DNA of 64,000 nucleotides from Natronomonas aquatica (GTDB lineage Archaea > Halobacteriota > Halobacteria > Halobacteriales > Haloarculaceae). The translations under genes and the position numbers were made by a program. The notes under the pieces are model-generated. The model was not told the origin of the DNA. It made no database searches and saw only the letters and a program-made list of their open reading frames with translations. Shown here piece after piece: positions 51,585-60,938 of the stretch. Every line of letters begins with the position of its first letter. Position 1 is the stretch's first letter. The DNA lies in contig NZ_JAHLKM010000010.1 of NCBI RefSeq assembly GCF_024449025.1, forward strand, positions 18,039 through 82,038. The letters are read 5' to 3'.

Positions 51585-51935
51585 ATGAGTGGCGATCCGA
51601 ACGACGAGAAGCTACAGGAACTCCGCGAGGAGAAACTCGAACAGATCAAAGAACAGCAGGACGAGGGCGGCGACGCCGAGGCTGCCGAAGCCCAGCGCCA
51701 GCAGGCAGAGGCCCAAAAGAAGGCGATGCTCCGGAAGGCGCTGACCGACGGCGCGCGCAAGCGGCTCAACACCGTCCAGATGTCGAAACCCGAGTTCGGC
51801 GAGCAGGTCGAACAGCAGATCGTCGCGTTGGCCCAAAGCGGCCGGCTACAGGGCAAGATCGACGAAGAAAAGATGAAGGAACTGCTGCAGGAGATGAAAC
51901 CCGAATCGCAGAGCTTCGACATCCGGCACCGGTAA
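51585..51935 (+). CDS. PDCD5-family DNA-binding protein
   Basis: 116 residues from the ATG at 51585 ([20 protein letters not shown]). A charged N-terminal helix is followed by the core [20 protein letters not shown], then [20 protein letters not shown], diagnostic of archaeal PDCD5 homologues. It probably binds nucleic acid or acts in protein folding. The stop overlaps the next ATG by one base (TAATG). Confidence 0.92.
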   Translation: MSGDPNDEKLQELREEKLEQIKEQQDEGGDAEAAEAQRQQAEAQKKAMLRKALTDGARKRLNTVQMSKPEFGEQVEQQIVALAQSGRLQGKIDEEKMKELLQEMKPESQSFDIRHR

Positions 51936-52522
51936 TGGAGTGTGGACTGCTGTTCAGCGCCGGCAAAGACTCCTCGCTTTCGGCGCTGTTGCTCGAAGAC
52001 TTTTATCAGGTCACACTCGTGACCGCCCACTTCGGGTTCACCGACGACTGGACCTACGCCCGCGAGGCCGCCGAGGCGCTGGGGTTCCCGTTCGTCGCGA
52101 TCGAACTCGACGCGGAGGTCGCCGATGAGGCGGTCGAGCGGATGCACGAGGACGGATTTCCCCGCGCCGGGATCCAGACGATCCACGAGGCCGCCCTGGA
52201 GGCGGCCGCCGTCGAGTACGACGTGATCGCCGACGGCACCCGCCGCGACGATCGGGTCCCGACGATCTCCCGAGCCGTCGCACAGAGCCTCGAGGACCGC
52301 CACGGGGTCGACTACGTCGCCCCGCTTTCGGGGTTCGGTCGGGGGGCCATCGACCGGCTCGTCGATTCGCATCTGACCGTCGAGTCCGGTCCCAGCGAGA
52401 CGATACAGAAAGGCGACTACGAGACCGAACTCCGGGAACGGATCCGAAACCGGTGGGGCGAGGACGCCGTCGCGGAGATCTTTCCGGACCACGAACAGAC
52501 CCGCGTCACCGGACGGGCGTGA
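51935..52522 (+). CDS. PP-loop ATPase family protein
   Basis: 195 residues from the ATG at 51935. FSAGKDSSLSALLLEDFYQV is the SxGxDS PP-loop used to adenylate a substrate, with IADGTRRDDRVPTISRAVAQ further on. The family covers thiouridylases, diphthamide and argininosuccinate-type ligases; the exact substrate is unknown. It is translationally coupled to the PDCD5 gene, a linkage I recall as conserved in haloarchaea. Confidence 0.85.
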   Translation: MECGLLFSAGKDSSLSALLLEDFYQVTLVTAHFGFTDDWTYAREAAEALGFPFVAIELDAEVADEAVERMHEDGFPRAGIQTIHEAALEAAAVEYDVIADGTRRDDRVPTISRAVAQSLEDRHGVDYVAPLSGFGRGAIDRLVDSHLTVESGPSETIQKGDYETELRERIRNRWGEDAVAEIFPDHEQTRVTGRA

Positions 52523-52578
52523 CCGCCAGACTCGCGGCGCCGCCCACCTTTTTGTCGTCTCACGTCGTATATGACCCC

Positions 52579-53232
52579 ATGGAGTTCGTCATCGTCGGCT
52601 ACGGCCGCGTCGGGGCTCGCACCGCTACCATCCTCTCGACCGAGGGACACGGAGTCGTGATCGTCGACCACGACGAGGATCGGGTCGAAAAGGCCCGGGA
52701 CGACGGCTGTGAGGCGATCGAAGGTGACGCCGGGGACGAACGCGTCCTCGAACAGGCGAGGGTTAGCGAGGCAGACGCCCTGGCGGCGCTGACGAGCGAT
52801 CTGAACGCCAACTTCACCGCATGTATGATCGCCAATAGCCACGGCTGCCGGACCGTCCTCCGGATCGACGAGGACTACCGCGAGGAGATCTACCGGAAGT
52901 ACGCGGCCGACGTCGACGAGGTCGTCTACCCCGAACGGATGGGTGCTGCAGGGGCGAAGACGGCGCTTTTGGGCGGGGACCTGAACGTGCTCGGGGACCT
53001 GACCGAACACCTCACCGCGACGAGCCTCGAGATCCCGGAGGGGTCCTCGGCCGTCGGCCGGCGGGTCGTCGAACTGGACCTCCCCGGCGGCGCCAGAGTG
53101 TACGCACACGGACGGCGGCGGGAACCGATGACGATCCCGCTCCCCAGAACCCGGATCGAAGCGGGGGACCGCCTCGCGCTCATCGCCGAACAGGCGTCGC
53201 TCGAGGAGGTCAGATCGTCGATCAACGGGTAG
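52579..53232 (+). CDS. TrkA-type NAD-binding regulator of K+ transport
   Basis: 217 residues from the ATG at 52579. FVIVGYGRVGARTATIL is the RCK-N Rossmann motif, and IVDHDEDRVEKAR ends with the acidic residue that binds ribose. The C-terminal ~80 residues (LEIPEGSSAVGRRVVELDL) are a TrkA-C domain. It would gate a potassium transporter in response to NAD(H) or nucleotides; no channel gene lies beside it. Confidence 0.88.
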   Translation: MEFVIVGYGRVGARTATILSTEGHGVVIVDHDEDRVEKARDDGCEAIEGDAGDERVLEQARVSEADALAALTSDLNANFTACMIANSHGCRTVLRIDEDYREEIYRKYAADVDEVVYPERMGAAGAKTALLGGDLNVLGDLTEHLTATSLEIPEGSSAVGRRVVELDLPGGARVYAHGRRREPMTIPLPRTRIEAGDRLALIAEQASLEEVRSSING

Positions 53233-53324
53233 GGGAAGTAACTAAAATAAGTTATACAAACCGTAGCGAGTAGCCGAATCCGATCGCTGAAAAGGTATTT
53301 CATTTTCCGGTTCGAAGCGGTTGT

Positions 53325-54527
53325 GTGGCGACTTTTAGGACAGAAAACGAAACTCCCCGGTTCGGAACTGACCTCGGCGAGGTGACGGGGGCGATAGGTG
53401 ATTCGGTTACGGTACTCCCGCTCGTCGTCGCGCTGGGGCTTTTGACGCCGGCCTCGCTTTCACATCTGCTCGCCGGCTTCGCGCTGTTTCAGGTGCTCTG
53501 GGGGGTCGTCTACGGCGTGCCGCTGTCCGTCGAGCCGATGAAGGCGATCGCGGGGCTGGCGATCGCCGGGTCGATCACCTACGGCGAACTCGTCGCCGCG
53601 GGCCTGATGGCCGGAGGACTCCTGTTCGTCGCCGGGGCCATCGGGGCGCTCTCGCGGATCGAGTCGGTTATCGGCGAGCCGGTCGTCCGTGGTGTACAGT
53701 TCGCCGTCGCACTCGTTCTCGCTGTCGCGGCAATCGATCTCGCCGTCGGCGCCCCGACCGTCGCCGTTGCTGGGCTCGCGGTCGCCGTCGTCGTCGCGGC
53801 CGTCTCGAAGCGGGCCGTCGCGCTCGTGCTGTTGGCTCTCGGTGCGGGCTGGGCGGCGGTGACGACCGGCGTTCCCGCGCCGGCACTCCCGGCCGTCTCC
53901 GCGTTCCCGACGGGCGACCCGACCGTCTCCGTCGGGGCGATCGAGGGCCTCACGGCCCAACTGGCGATGACTGTCGGCAACGCCGCCGTCGCGACCTCGC
54001 TTTTGCTCTCCGATCTCTACAATACGGAGATCTCCTCCGACAGGCTCGCCGGGAGCATGGGAGTGATGAACCTCACGGCGGTCCCGTTCGGTGCCCTGCC
54101 GATGTGTCACGGCTCCGGCGGGCTGGCCGGCAAGCACGTCTTCGGCGCCCGGACTGGGTCCGCGAACCTCGTTGCCGGCGCCCTCTACGGCGGTCTCGCG
54201 TTGGTTGCAGGCGTACTCTTTGCGTTCCCGCTCGCGTTGCTCGGCGTCGTGCTGTTCGTCGTCGCGGCCTCGCTGGCCCGGGTGGCGTTCGCCTCGACGG
54301 AGCGGCCGTGGCTGGTCGGCGCGATCGGCGTCCTCGCGGTCGCGACAAACGTCGGCATCGCGTTCATCGCAGGGGTCGGGTGGTGGCGGCTCCGCGAGGG
54401 AGGGTTTTTGTCCGATCGGGCGTTGTTTTCGGGTATGTCGTGGGATCGCCTGTTCGATCGCGCCGAGGATCACGGAGTGACGGCCGAGGAAATACGGGCG
54501 GCACTCGAGGCACGCCGTGACGGTTGA
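53325..54527 (+). CDS. MOT1-like molybdate/sulfate transporter
   Basis: 400 residues with about ten membrane helices from GTG 53325. GDLGEVTGAIGDSVTVLPL-like N-terminus (TDLGEVTGAIGDSVTVLPLV), PLSVEPMKAIAGLAIAG, and ALPMCHGSGGLAGKHVFGAR match the MOT1 group of the SulP superfamily, but without a STAS domain. It probably imports molybdate. The C-terminus is a soluble helical tail (WDRLFDRAEDHGVTAEEIRA). Its end overlaps the next gene by 11 bp. Confidence 0.85.
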   Translation: MATFRTENETPRFGTDLGEVTGAIGDSVTVLPLVVALGLLTPASLSHLLAGFALFQVLWGVVYGVPLSVEPMKAIAGLAIAGSITYGELVAAGLMAGGLLFVAGAIGALSRIESVIGEPVVRGVQFAVALVLAVAAIDLAVGAPTVAVAGLAVAVVVAAVSKRAVALVLLALGAGWAAVTTGVPAPALPAVSAFPTGDPTVSVGAIEGLTAQLAMTVGNAAVATSLLLSDLYNTEISSDRLAGSMGVMNLTAVPFGALPMCHGSGGLAGKHVFGARTGSANLVAGALYGGLALVAGVLFAFPLALLGVVLFVVAASLARVAFASTERPWLVGAIGVLAVATNVGIAFIAGVGWWRLREGGFLSDRALFSGMSWDRLFDRAEDHGVTAEEIRAALEARRDG

Positions 54528-54999
54528 GGACCCCGAAGCGAAGTACACGCGCCTCGTGGCTGACGCCGACGTTCTCGCCGCTGATCTGCTCGTCGGGGAC
54601 GCTGCCCGGCAAGCGCTCGATACGGTCCGGTCGCATTCGTGGCTCGAGCTCCTCGCTACCGAACCGCTGTTGGCGGACGCCGAGGCAGTCGTCGGAACGC
54701 TCGCCGACGAACCCCTCGCGGCGGCGTGGCGCGAGTCGATCGGAGATCTGGTTACCCTTGTCGAGCAGCCGCCGGACGATCACCCGGCGCTGGCGGCGGC
54801 CTACCGCGGGAACGCGGGACAGCTCCTCTCGCTCGATAGCCGGCTTCGGAGCGCTCGCGCGGGCGCGAACCTCCAGGGTGTAATGGACGTCAGCGTCCGA
54901 TCGCCCGACGCGTTCGTCTCCGTGTTCGACCCCGAAACGGCCTACGAGCTGGCGTTCGACGCGCCGTATCCGGGACCGGACCGGGACTCACGTGACTGA
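54517..54999 (+). CDS. Hypothetical haloarchaeal protein, possibly PIN-like
   Basis: 160 residues from GTG 54517. LVADADVLAADLLVGDAARQ, then HSWLELLATEPLLADAEAVV loosely recalls PIN-fold ribonuclease proteins, with an early Asp and a spaced acidic set, but the fit is weak. The protein overlaps the transporter by 11 bp and so is cotranscribed with it. The function is unknown. Confidence 0.6.
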   Translation: MTVEDPEAKYTRLVADADVLAADLLVGDAARQALDTVRSHSWLELLATEPLLADAEAVVGTLADEPLAAAWRESIGDLVTLVEQPPDDHPALAAAYRGNAGQLLSLDSRLRSARAGANLQGVMDVSVRSPDAFVSVFDPETAYELAFDAPYPGPDRDSRD

Positions 55000-55005
55000 T
55001 CGCCT

Positions 55006-55650
55006 TCACCTGTCGACGAACCACTCGGCGAACTTCCCGAGCGCCCGCCCCCGGTGTGAGACCGCGTTCTTCTCGTCGGCGCTCATCTCCGCGAAGGTCC
55101 GTCCGCTGTGTTCGAAGATCGGGTCGTATCCGAACCCGCCGGTCCCGCGGGGTTCGACGATCCGGCCCGGGACCGCCCCCACGAAGAGTTTCACGGGGAG
55201 ATCCTCCCCGGTGACGGTGTCGTCTGTCGTTGCTGACGCCCGATCTTCAGCCGCCAGGTCCTGTCCACGTCGGTCGTCGGTGTCGATCGGTTCGGGCGAG
55301 GCCTCGAACGGATCGCCGTCGCAGTAGGCGATCACACACCGGAACTTCGCCCGGGTCGCGTCCTCGCGTCCGGCGAGGTCGCCGACCCGCTCGACGCCGA
55401 GGGTGTCCTCGACGTACGCCGAGTATGGCCCCGGAAAGCCGTCGAAACCATCGATGTAGAGGCCGGCGTCGTCGACGATGACCGGCTCGCCGACGTGTTC
55501 GTAGGCGTCACGGGCGCCGTGGGCCGCGACGCGCTCGAGCGAGTCGGCCTGGATCTCCGGGTAGTCGTACTCCAGGGCAGCCACCTCGTCGCCGAGGTAC
55601 TCCTCGGCTTCCCGGACTTTGCCGTCGTTCGTCGTCACGTAACGGAGCAT
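55006..55650 (-). CDS. Non-canonical purine NTP pyrophosphatase (RdgB/HAM1)
   Basis: 214 residues. LRYVTTNDGKVREAEEYLGD, the metal-site IVDDAGLYIDGFDGFPGPYS and the later EPRGTGGFGYDPIFEHSGRT are hallmark ITPase segments. It hydrolyses XTP and dITP to keep deaminated purines out of DNA. It has an extra ~25-residue insertion (EPIDTDDRRGQDLAAEDRAS) against the usual ~190 length. The C-terminus RALGKFAEWF is standard. Confidence 0.92.
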   Translation of the reverse strand: MLRYVTTNDGKVREAEEYLGDEVAALEYDYPEIQADSLERVAAHGARDAYEHVGEPVIVDDAGLYIDGFDGFPGPYSAYVEDTLGVERVGDLAGREDATRAKFRCVIAYCDGDPFEASPEPIDTDDRRGQDLAAEDRASATTDDTVTGEDLPVKLFVGAVPGRIVEPRGTGGFGYDPIFEHSGRTFAEMSADEKNAVSHRGRALGKFAEWFVDR

Positions 55651-55753
55651 ACCCGAACATCGGTTCGCGTATAAAAAGGGCCACCGGTACGCGGCGAGCG
55701 TCGGCCGTTTTCGTTCCCGAAAGAGCTATTTCGCAGGTTCATAAATCAGAGGC

Positions 55754-56272
55754 ATGCCACTTATAAATGAAGCCGACATGGAGTGGTCAGAACTGGACCA
55801 CGGCGAGACGCGGTTCAGGCGAAAACAACTGGGGGAAGCCGCCGAAAGCGAGACGCTCGGGTGCAGCCTCTATGAACTCCCGTCCGGGCGGAAATCGTGG
55901 CCGTACCACTACCACACTGCCAACGAGGAGGCGCTGTACGTCCTCGAGGGGAGCGGGTCGATCCGGCTCGGCGGTGAGACGTACGATCTGGAAGCGGGCG
56001 ATTACGCCCCGCTGCCGGCCGACGAGTCGGGCGGCCACAAGGTGATCAACGACTCCGAAGACGTCCTCCGGTACCTCGCGATCTCGACGATGAACGAGCC
56101 GGACGTGACGGTCTATCCGGACTCGGGGAAGATGGGTGTCTACGTCGGCTCGCCCCCCGGCGGACAGGAGGGACGGACGCTGGAAGGGTACTTCAACGTC
56201 GACGACGACGTCGACTACTGGGAGGGAGAGTGGCCGGGGGGCGTCGGAGTCTATATATTGATATTTAGGTAA
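55754..56272 (+). CDS. Cupin domain protein
   Basis: 172 residues. WPYHYHTANEEALYVLEGSG is the first cupin motif with His-His-Glu metal ligands, and DYAPLPADESGGHKVINDSE the second with His. It is a single-domain cupin with a hydrophobic C-terminal addition (GGVGVYILIFR). The function is unassigned, perhaps a sugar or dioxygenase-like role. It ends at the palindrome before pstS. Confidence 0.83.
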   Translation: MPLINEADMEWSELDHGETRFRRKQLGEAAESETLGCSLYELPSGRKSWPYHYHTANEEALYVLEGSGSIRLGGETYDLEAGDYAPLPADESGGHKVINDSEDVLRYLAISTMNEPDVTVYPDSGKMGVYVGSPPGGQEGRTLEGYFNVDDDVDYWEGEWPGGVGVYILIFR

Positions 56273-56340
56273 ATATAGTCATGTCGTTACAGACATATAC
56301 TTACAGACTGCTCCCCAATAAACATAGTATCCTATTTATG
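56261..56340 (+). promoter_or_regulatory. Promoter region of the pst operon
   Basis: TATA-like CTATTTAT (56332-56339) lies 25-32 bp before the pstS ATG. Upstream is a palindrome ATATTT-AGGT-AAATAT (56261-56276) that overlaps the cupin stop, and two direct repeats TTACAGAC (56287-56294 and 56301-56308) 14 bp apart. They are good candidates for phosphate-responsive binding sites. Confidence 0.5.
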
Positions 56341-56363
56341 CCGTTCCGGGATACCGTCGGGTA

Positions 56364-57425
56364 ATGGCACCAAGCCAGTTCGACGGGATAACGCGGCGTA
56401 ACGCGATCAAAGCACTCGGTGGCGCGGGCGCCTTCGCCATGGCCGGCTGTACGTCCGATGACGGCAACGGTGGTAATGGCAACGGTGGCAACGGTAACGG
56501 TGGCAACGGTAACGGCGGCAACGGCGACGGTGGTGGCTCGCTATCCGGTGACATCCGCATCTCCGGAAGCAGTACGGTCTACCCGGTTGCCCAGGAGGTT
56601 AGCCGTCAGTTCGCCCAGAACAACCCGGACGTGAGCTTCAATCTCACTCGGGACGGCAGCGGCGGCGGGTTCGAGAACGTCTTCATCCCCGGCGACAGCG
56701 ACATCAACAACGCGAGTCGCCCGATCGGAGACGACGAACTCCAGCGCTGCCGCGACAACGGCATCGAGCCGGTCGAGTTCTTTATTGCACAGGATGCGCT
56801 CACTGTTGTCGTCAACAACGACGCCGACTTTATCGACTCGATCTCGCTGGAGGATCTCGCGACCATCTGGTCGCCGGACACCATGCCGGAGACGTGGGCG
56901 GAGGTCAACTCGGACTGGCCCGACGAACCGTTCGATCTCTACGGGCCGGCGAGTACGTCGGGCACCTACGACTACTTTATCGAGACGGTCGTCGGGGAGA
57001 CCGAATCTGATCAGGAGATCCGCGGCGACTTCGAGGGGACCGAAGAAGACGACCTGATCGCACAGGGTGTGGCCGGCAACGAGTACGCACTCGGGTATCT
57101 CCCCTTCGCGTACTACACGAACAACCCGGACACGGTCAAGGCACTCAGCCTCAGCGAGAGCGGCGGCGATCCCGTCGAGCCGAGCCTCGAGGGCGCCCAG
57201 AGCGGGAACTACCCGCTCGCTCGGCCGCTGTTCTTCTACGGCCACATGGGCAAGATACAGGAGAAAGATCACCTCCAGGCGTTCCTCGAGTTCTACATCA
57301 ACGAAGCCGACGAGGACTACATCGCCGAGGACATCGGCTACGTCCCGGCCAGCGACCAGATGGTAGAGGACAACCTCACCGCCCTCGAGGAGGCGATCGC
57401 CGGCGAGTACGAGTATAGCGCGTAG
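56364..57425 (+). CDS. pstS: Phosphate ABC transporter substrate-binding lipoprotein PstS
   Basis: 353 residues. A Tat signal (RR at 11-12) and lipobox FAMAGC (C29) lead to a Gly-Asn repeat linker (about 35-55), then SGDIRISGSSTVYPVAQEVS, which binds phosphate, and NLTRDGSGGGFENVFIPGDS. It captures phosphate outside the membrane and hands it to PstCA. It is first in the pstSCAB row, 48 bp before pstC. The GN linker differs from typical PstS and may extend the binding domain from the membrane. Confidence 0.93.
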   Translation: MAPSQFDGITRRNAIKALGGAGAFAMAGCTSDDGNGGNGNGGNGNGGNGNGGNGDGGGSLSGDIRISGSSTVYPVAQEVSRQFAQNNPDVSFNLTRDGSGGGFENVFIPGDSDINNASRPIGDDELQRCRDNGIEPVEFFIAQDALTVVVNNDADFIDSISLEDLATIWSPDTMPETWAEVNSDWPDEPFDLYGPASTSGTYDYFIETVVGETESDQEIRGDFEGTEEDDLIAQGVAGNEYALGYLPFAYYTNNPDTVKALSLSESGGDPVEPSLEGAQSGNYPLARPLFFYGHMGKIQEKDHLQAFLEFYINEADEDYIAEDIGYVPASDQMVEDNLTALEEAIAGEYEYSA

Positions 57426-57473
57426 CATCCGAAAGGGAACGCTGATTATGCACCTCTCGTTTTACCAACCTAC

Positions 57474-58475
57474 ATGAGCAAGGAATCGGAGACCGGGATC
57501 GGGTCGCTCCAGCGGAGCGGGTTCGTCGTCCGCAAGGAACGACTCTACGCCCGCCTGATCGCAGCGAGCGCCGTCCTGACGATACTCGTCACTGTCGGGA
57601 TCATCCTGGCGTTATCCGGACGCGCGTTCTCGTTCTGGTCGGAGATATCGCCGGTCACGTTCTTCACTGGAACGAGCTGGAGCCCTGTCATCGCCCAATC
57701 GTACGGCGTGCTCCCGTTGATAAGCGGGACGCTCATCGTCACCGTCTTCTCGGCGCTGATCGCGCTCCCGGTCGGATTGGCGGCGGCGATCTATCTCAGC
57801 GAGTACGCGAGCGATACGGCCCGATCGATACTCAAACCCGCCCTGGAAATCCTCGCCGGCGTGCCGACCGTGATCTACGGTTACATGGCGCTCGTGTACG
57901 TCACGCCGCTGATCGACAGCGTCCTCCCGCTCTCCGCACAGGTTATTCCACCTGGCGTCCCCGTCCTTCCGGAGTTTACCATCGTCATGCCGTCGCTCCG
58001 CACGTTCAACGCGCTGTCGGCGAGCTTCGTCGTCGGGATCATGATCATCCCGATGGTCTCCTCTATCAGCGAGGACGCGCTGAGCGCGGTTCCGGATAGC
58101 CTCCGACAGGCCGGGTACGGACTCGGGTCGACGAAGTTCGACGTCTCGACGAAGATTGTCGTTCCGTCGGCGACCTCCGGTATCGTCGCGTCGTACGTCC
58201 TTGCTCTCTCGCGGGCCATCGGCGAGACGATGGCCGTCACGATGGCGATGGGGATGAGCCCACAGATGCCGTACTTCCCGAACGTGCTGAAGAACCTCGC
58301 GGAATCGGGGCAGACCATCACGGCGGCGATGGTCCAGATCGCCGGCGCGGACTCTCTCGGGAGCGGTCCTACCTACGAGGCGATGTTCGCACTCGGCATG
58401 ACGCTGTTCGTGATCACGCTGACGATGAACGTCCTCGCCGAACTGGTCAGACGGCGGTTCCGGGAGGAGTACTGA
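57474..58475 (+). CDS. pstC: Phosphate ABC transporter permease PstC
   Basis: 333 residues, six to seven membrane helices. The permease EAA loop is in DALSAVPDSLRQAGYGLGST, with SRAIGETMAVTMAMGMS following, and SLRTFNALSASFVVGIMIIP before it. Together with PstA it forms the phosphate channel. It is the second gene, and ends one base before pstA starts. Length is normal. Confidence 0.95.
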   Translation: MSKESETGIGSLQRSGFVVRKERLYARLIAASAVLTILVTVGIILALSGRAFSFWSEISPVTFFTGTSWSPVIAQSYGVLPLISGTLIVTVFSALIALPVGLAAAIYLSEYASDTARSILKPALEILAGVPTVIYGYMALVYVTPLIDSVLPLSAQVIPPGVPVLPEFTIVMPSLRTFNALSASFVVGIMIIPMVSSISEDALSAVPDSLRQAGYGLGSTKFDVSTKIVVPSATSGIVASYVLALSRAIGETMAVTMAMGMSPQMPYFPNVLKNLAESGQTITAAMVQIAGADSLGSGPTYEAMFALGMTLFVITLTMNVLAELVRRRFREEY

Positions 58476-58476
58476 G

Positions 58477-60096
58477 ATGGCAACCGAAGAAACAGGCGAT
58501 CAACTCGGACAGACCACGAGACTCAGGCTCCAGAAACTGAAAGGACAGCTCTTCGAGGTCTCGCTCGTCGCGGCGACGCTCGTCGGCATCCTCGCGCTTT
58601 TGGTGTTGTTCGCGTATATTTCCGTGGACGCCTTCCGGCCGGGGGCCGCATCACCCGTGTGGTTCCTCGCCTACTTCGGTACCCTCGTAGCCCCGATGGC
58701 CGCGTTCACGCTGTATGCCCGGCGAAAACCGGCAGTACAGGAGACGAACGCCAGGGCGTTCGCGGCGGTGTTCGGGGGCCTCCTCCTGAGCGTTGTGATG
58801 TACGCCGTTATCGATTCGCTCAGTCCCTACGACGTGTTCACCTACGTCTTTTTTGCGTCGATCCCGCCGGCGCTCGTTTTGACCTACGATCGGACGACGG
58901 ACGACCGGACGTACACCGGACCGGCCATTCCCGTGTCGATCATCGTCGGCCTCGGCGTCGCGGCGGTACTGTACGATTTCGTCCGCGGGCCGATCGGGAT
59001 CGCCGCGGAGTGGATCATGTACTTCGGTCTCGTCACCGTCCCGGCGGCGCTGCTCGTTGCGAGGCTGACGGCTTCCCGTCGCGGTCGCCGCACCGGCGCC
59101 ATCGCTGGGGGAGCCGTCGCCGCGGGCGGTCTCGCTGTCGCCCTGGCGTCGATCGTCGCCGGGATCGACGCGTCGCTTCCGGTCGTCCTCTTTTCGGGAT
59201 CCGTCGTTCCCACGAGCTACGTCGTCTGGCGGTCGGTCCGGACGAATCCGGAGGGCCGCGTCGGTGTCGTGGGGCCGTTCGTTCTGATCGGGGGCACGCT
59301 GCTCGGTGCCTCGCTCGTGGAGGGGTTCGGTATCGACAACCCGGACACGTTTCTCACACCGAACCTTCTGCTTCAATCTTGGGACGGACTGACCGCGAGT
59401 AATGCGGGTGTTTACCCGCAGATCGTCGGATCGATCGTCGTCGTGGGCTTCATGGCGGTCCTCGCGTTTCCGGTGGGGATCGGCGCGGCGATATACCTCG
59501 AGGAATACGCGCCTAGTTCCGGCTGGGGCGGCCGGCTGGCGACGCTGTTGGAGGTGAACATCTCGAATCTCGCCGGGGTTCCCTCAGTCGTGTACGGGCT
59601 GCTCGGGCTCGCGCTGTTCCGGCGGACGCTCGGGTTCGGGACCGGTATCGTCGTTTCGGCGGCGGGGACGCTCGGGCTGCTCATTCTTCCGATCGTGATC
59701 GTTTCGACCCAGGAGGCGCTTCGGTCCGTCCCCGACGACCTCCGGCAGGGGTCGTATGGCATGGGCGCGAGCCGGTGGCAGACGCTCCGTGAGGTCGTTT
59801 TGCCCGAGGCGATCCCCGGGACGCTCACCGGGACGATTCTCGCGTTGGCGCGGGCGATCGGCGAGACCGCGCCGCTGGTCATCATAGCGGTCGCCACGAC
59901 GACGTACAGTCCGCCGAGCGGGCTGTTTTCGAGTGCGACGGCGCTGCCGTTACAGATTTTCGCCGCTTCGGCGAACGCAAAGCCCGAGTTCCGTCACGGG
60001 GTCGTTCCCGCGGCGGCCGTGGTGTTGCTCGTGTTGATGCTGTTGATGAACGCGACGGCAATCGTTATCCGGAACAAGTACGGACGTGGGAACTAA
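58477..60096 (+). CDS. pstA: Phosphate ABC transporter permease PstA with an extra N-terminal membrane domain
   Basis: 539 residues, far longer than the usual ~300. The last ~240 residues hold the permease core (EALRSVPDDLRQGSYGMGAS, ALARAIGETAPLVIIAVATT). The first ~270 add several membrane helices with a hydrophobic repeat (AFTLYARRKPAVQETNARAF, LVARLTASRRGRRTGAIAGG). This N-terminal extension recurs in haloarchaeal PstA as I recall. It is the third gene, 3 bp before pstB. Confidence 0.9.
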   Translation: MATEETGDQLGQTTRLRLQKLKGQLFEVSLVAATLVGILALLVLFAYISVDAFRPGAASPVWFLAYFGTLVAPMAAFTLYARRKPAVQETNARAFAAVFGGLLLSVVMYAVIDSLSPYDVFTYVFFASIPPALVLTYDRTTDDRTYTGPAIPVSIIVGLGVAAVLYDFVRGPIGIAAEWIMYFGLVTVPAALLVARLTASRRGRRTGAIAGGAVAAGGLAVALASIVAGIDASLPVVLFSGSVVPTSYVVWRSVRTNPEGRVGVVGPFVLIGGTLLGASLVEGFGIDNPDTFLTPNLLLQSWDGLTASNAGVYPQIVGSIVVVGFMAVLAFPVGIGAAIYLEEYAPSSGWGGRLATLLEVNISNLAGVPSVVYGLLGLALFRRTLGFGTGIVVSAAGTLGLLILPIVIVSTQEALRSVPDDLRQGSYGMGASRWQTLREVVLPEAIPGTLTGTILALARAIGETAPLVIIAVATTTYSPPSGLFSSATALPLQIFAASANAKPEFRHGVVPAAAVVLLVLMLLMNATAIVIRNKYGRGN

Positions 60097-60099
60097 CAA

Positions 60100-60936
60100 A
60101 TGAGCGAACCAGACACATCCCCGAAGGTCCAGACGACGATCGAGACCGGCGACGAAGAGCCGCGAGACGCTCCCCTCAATACCAAGGAGACGATCATCGA
60201 GACGCGTGATCTAGACGTCTACTACGGCGAGGAGCAGGCGTTAGACGACGTTTCGATGGAGATATACGAACACGACGTGACGGCGCTGATCGGCCCCTCC
60301 GGCTGTGGCAAGTCGACGTTTCTCCGGTGTATCAACCGGATGAACGATCTGATAGACTCCTGTCGCGTCGAAGGCGACGTCGAGTTCGGCGGCAAGAACG
60401 TGTACGACGACGACGTGGACCCGGTCGCGTTACGGCGGAAGATCGGAATCGTGTTCCAAAAGCCCAATCCGTTCCCGAAATCGGTCCGTGAAAACGTCGG
60501 GTACGGGCTGAAGATCCAGGGCTACGAGGGCGACGTCGACGAGCGGGTCGAGGAGTCGCTCAAAAGCGCCGCGCTGTGGGACGAGGTGAAAGACCAACTG
60601 GACTCTTCGGGGCTCGATCTCTCGGGCGGCCAGCAACAGCGGCTGTGTATCGCCCGGGCGATCGCGCCGGACCCGGAAGTGATCCTCATGGACGAACCGA
60701 CGTCGGCGCTCGATCCGGTCGCCGCCTCGAAGATCGAGGACCTCATCGACGACCTCGCGGAGCAGTACACCGTCATCATCGTCACCCACAACATGCAGCA
60801 GGCGGCGCGGATCTCCGATCGAACCGCCGTCTTCCTTACCGGCGGCGACCTCGTCGAGTACGACGAGACCCAGAAGATTTTCGAGAACCCGGAGCACCAG
60901 CGCGTCGAGGACTACATCACCGGCAAGTTCGGATAG
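60100..60936 (+). CDS. pstB: Phosphate ABC transporter ATPase PstB
   Basis: 278 residues. Walker [20 protein letters not shown], signature [20 protein letters not shown], Walker [14 protein letters not shown], and H-loop [19 protein letters not shown] are all intact. It powers phosphate import by PstSCA. A 30-residue polar N-terminal extension precedes the domain. It is followed at once by a decayed phoU. Confidence 0.96.
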   Translation: MSEPDTSPKVQTTIETGDEEPRDAPLNTKETIIETRDLDVYYGEEQALDDVSMEIYEHDVTALIGPSGCGKSTFLRCINRMNDLIDSCRVEGDVEFGGKNVYDDDVDPVALRRKIGIVFQKPNPFPKSVRENVGYGLKIQGYEGDVDERVEESLKSAALWDEVKDQLDSSGLDLSGGQQQRLCIARAIAPDPEVILMDEPTSALDPVAASKIEDLIDDLAEQYTVIIVTHNMQQAARISDRTAVFLTGGDLVEYDETQKIFENPEHQRVEDYITGKFG

Positions 60937-60938
60937 CG

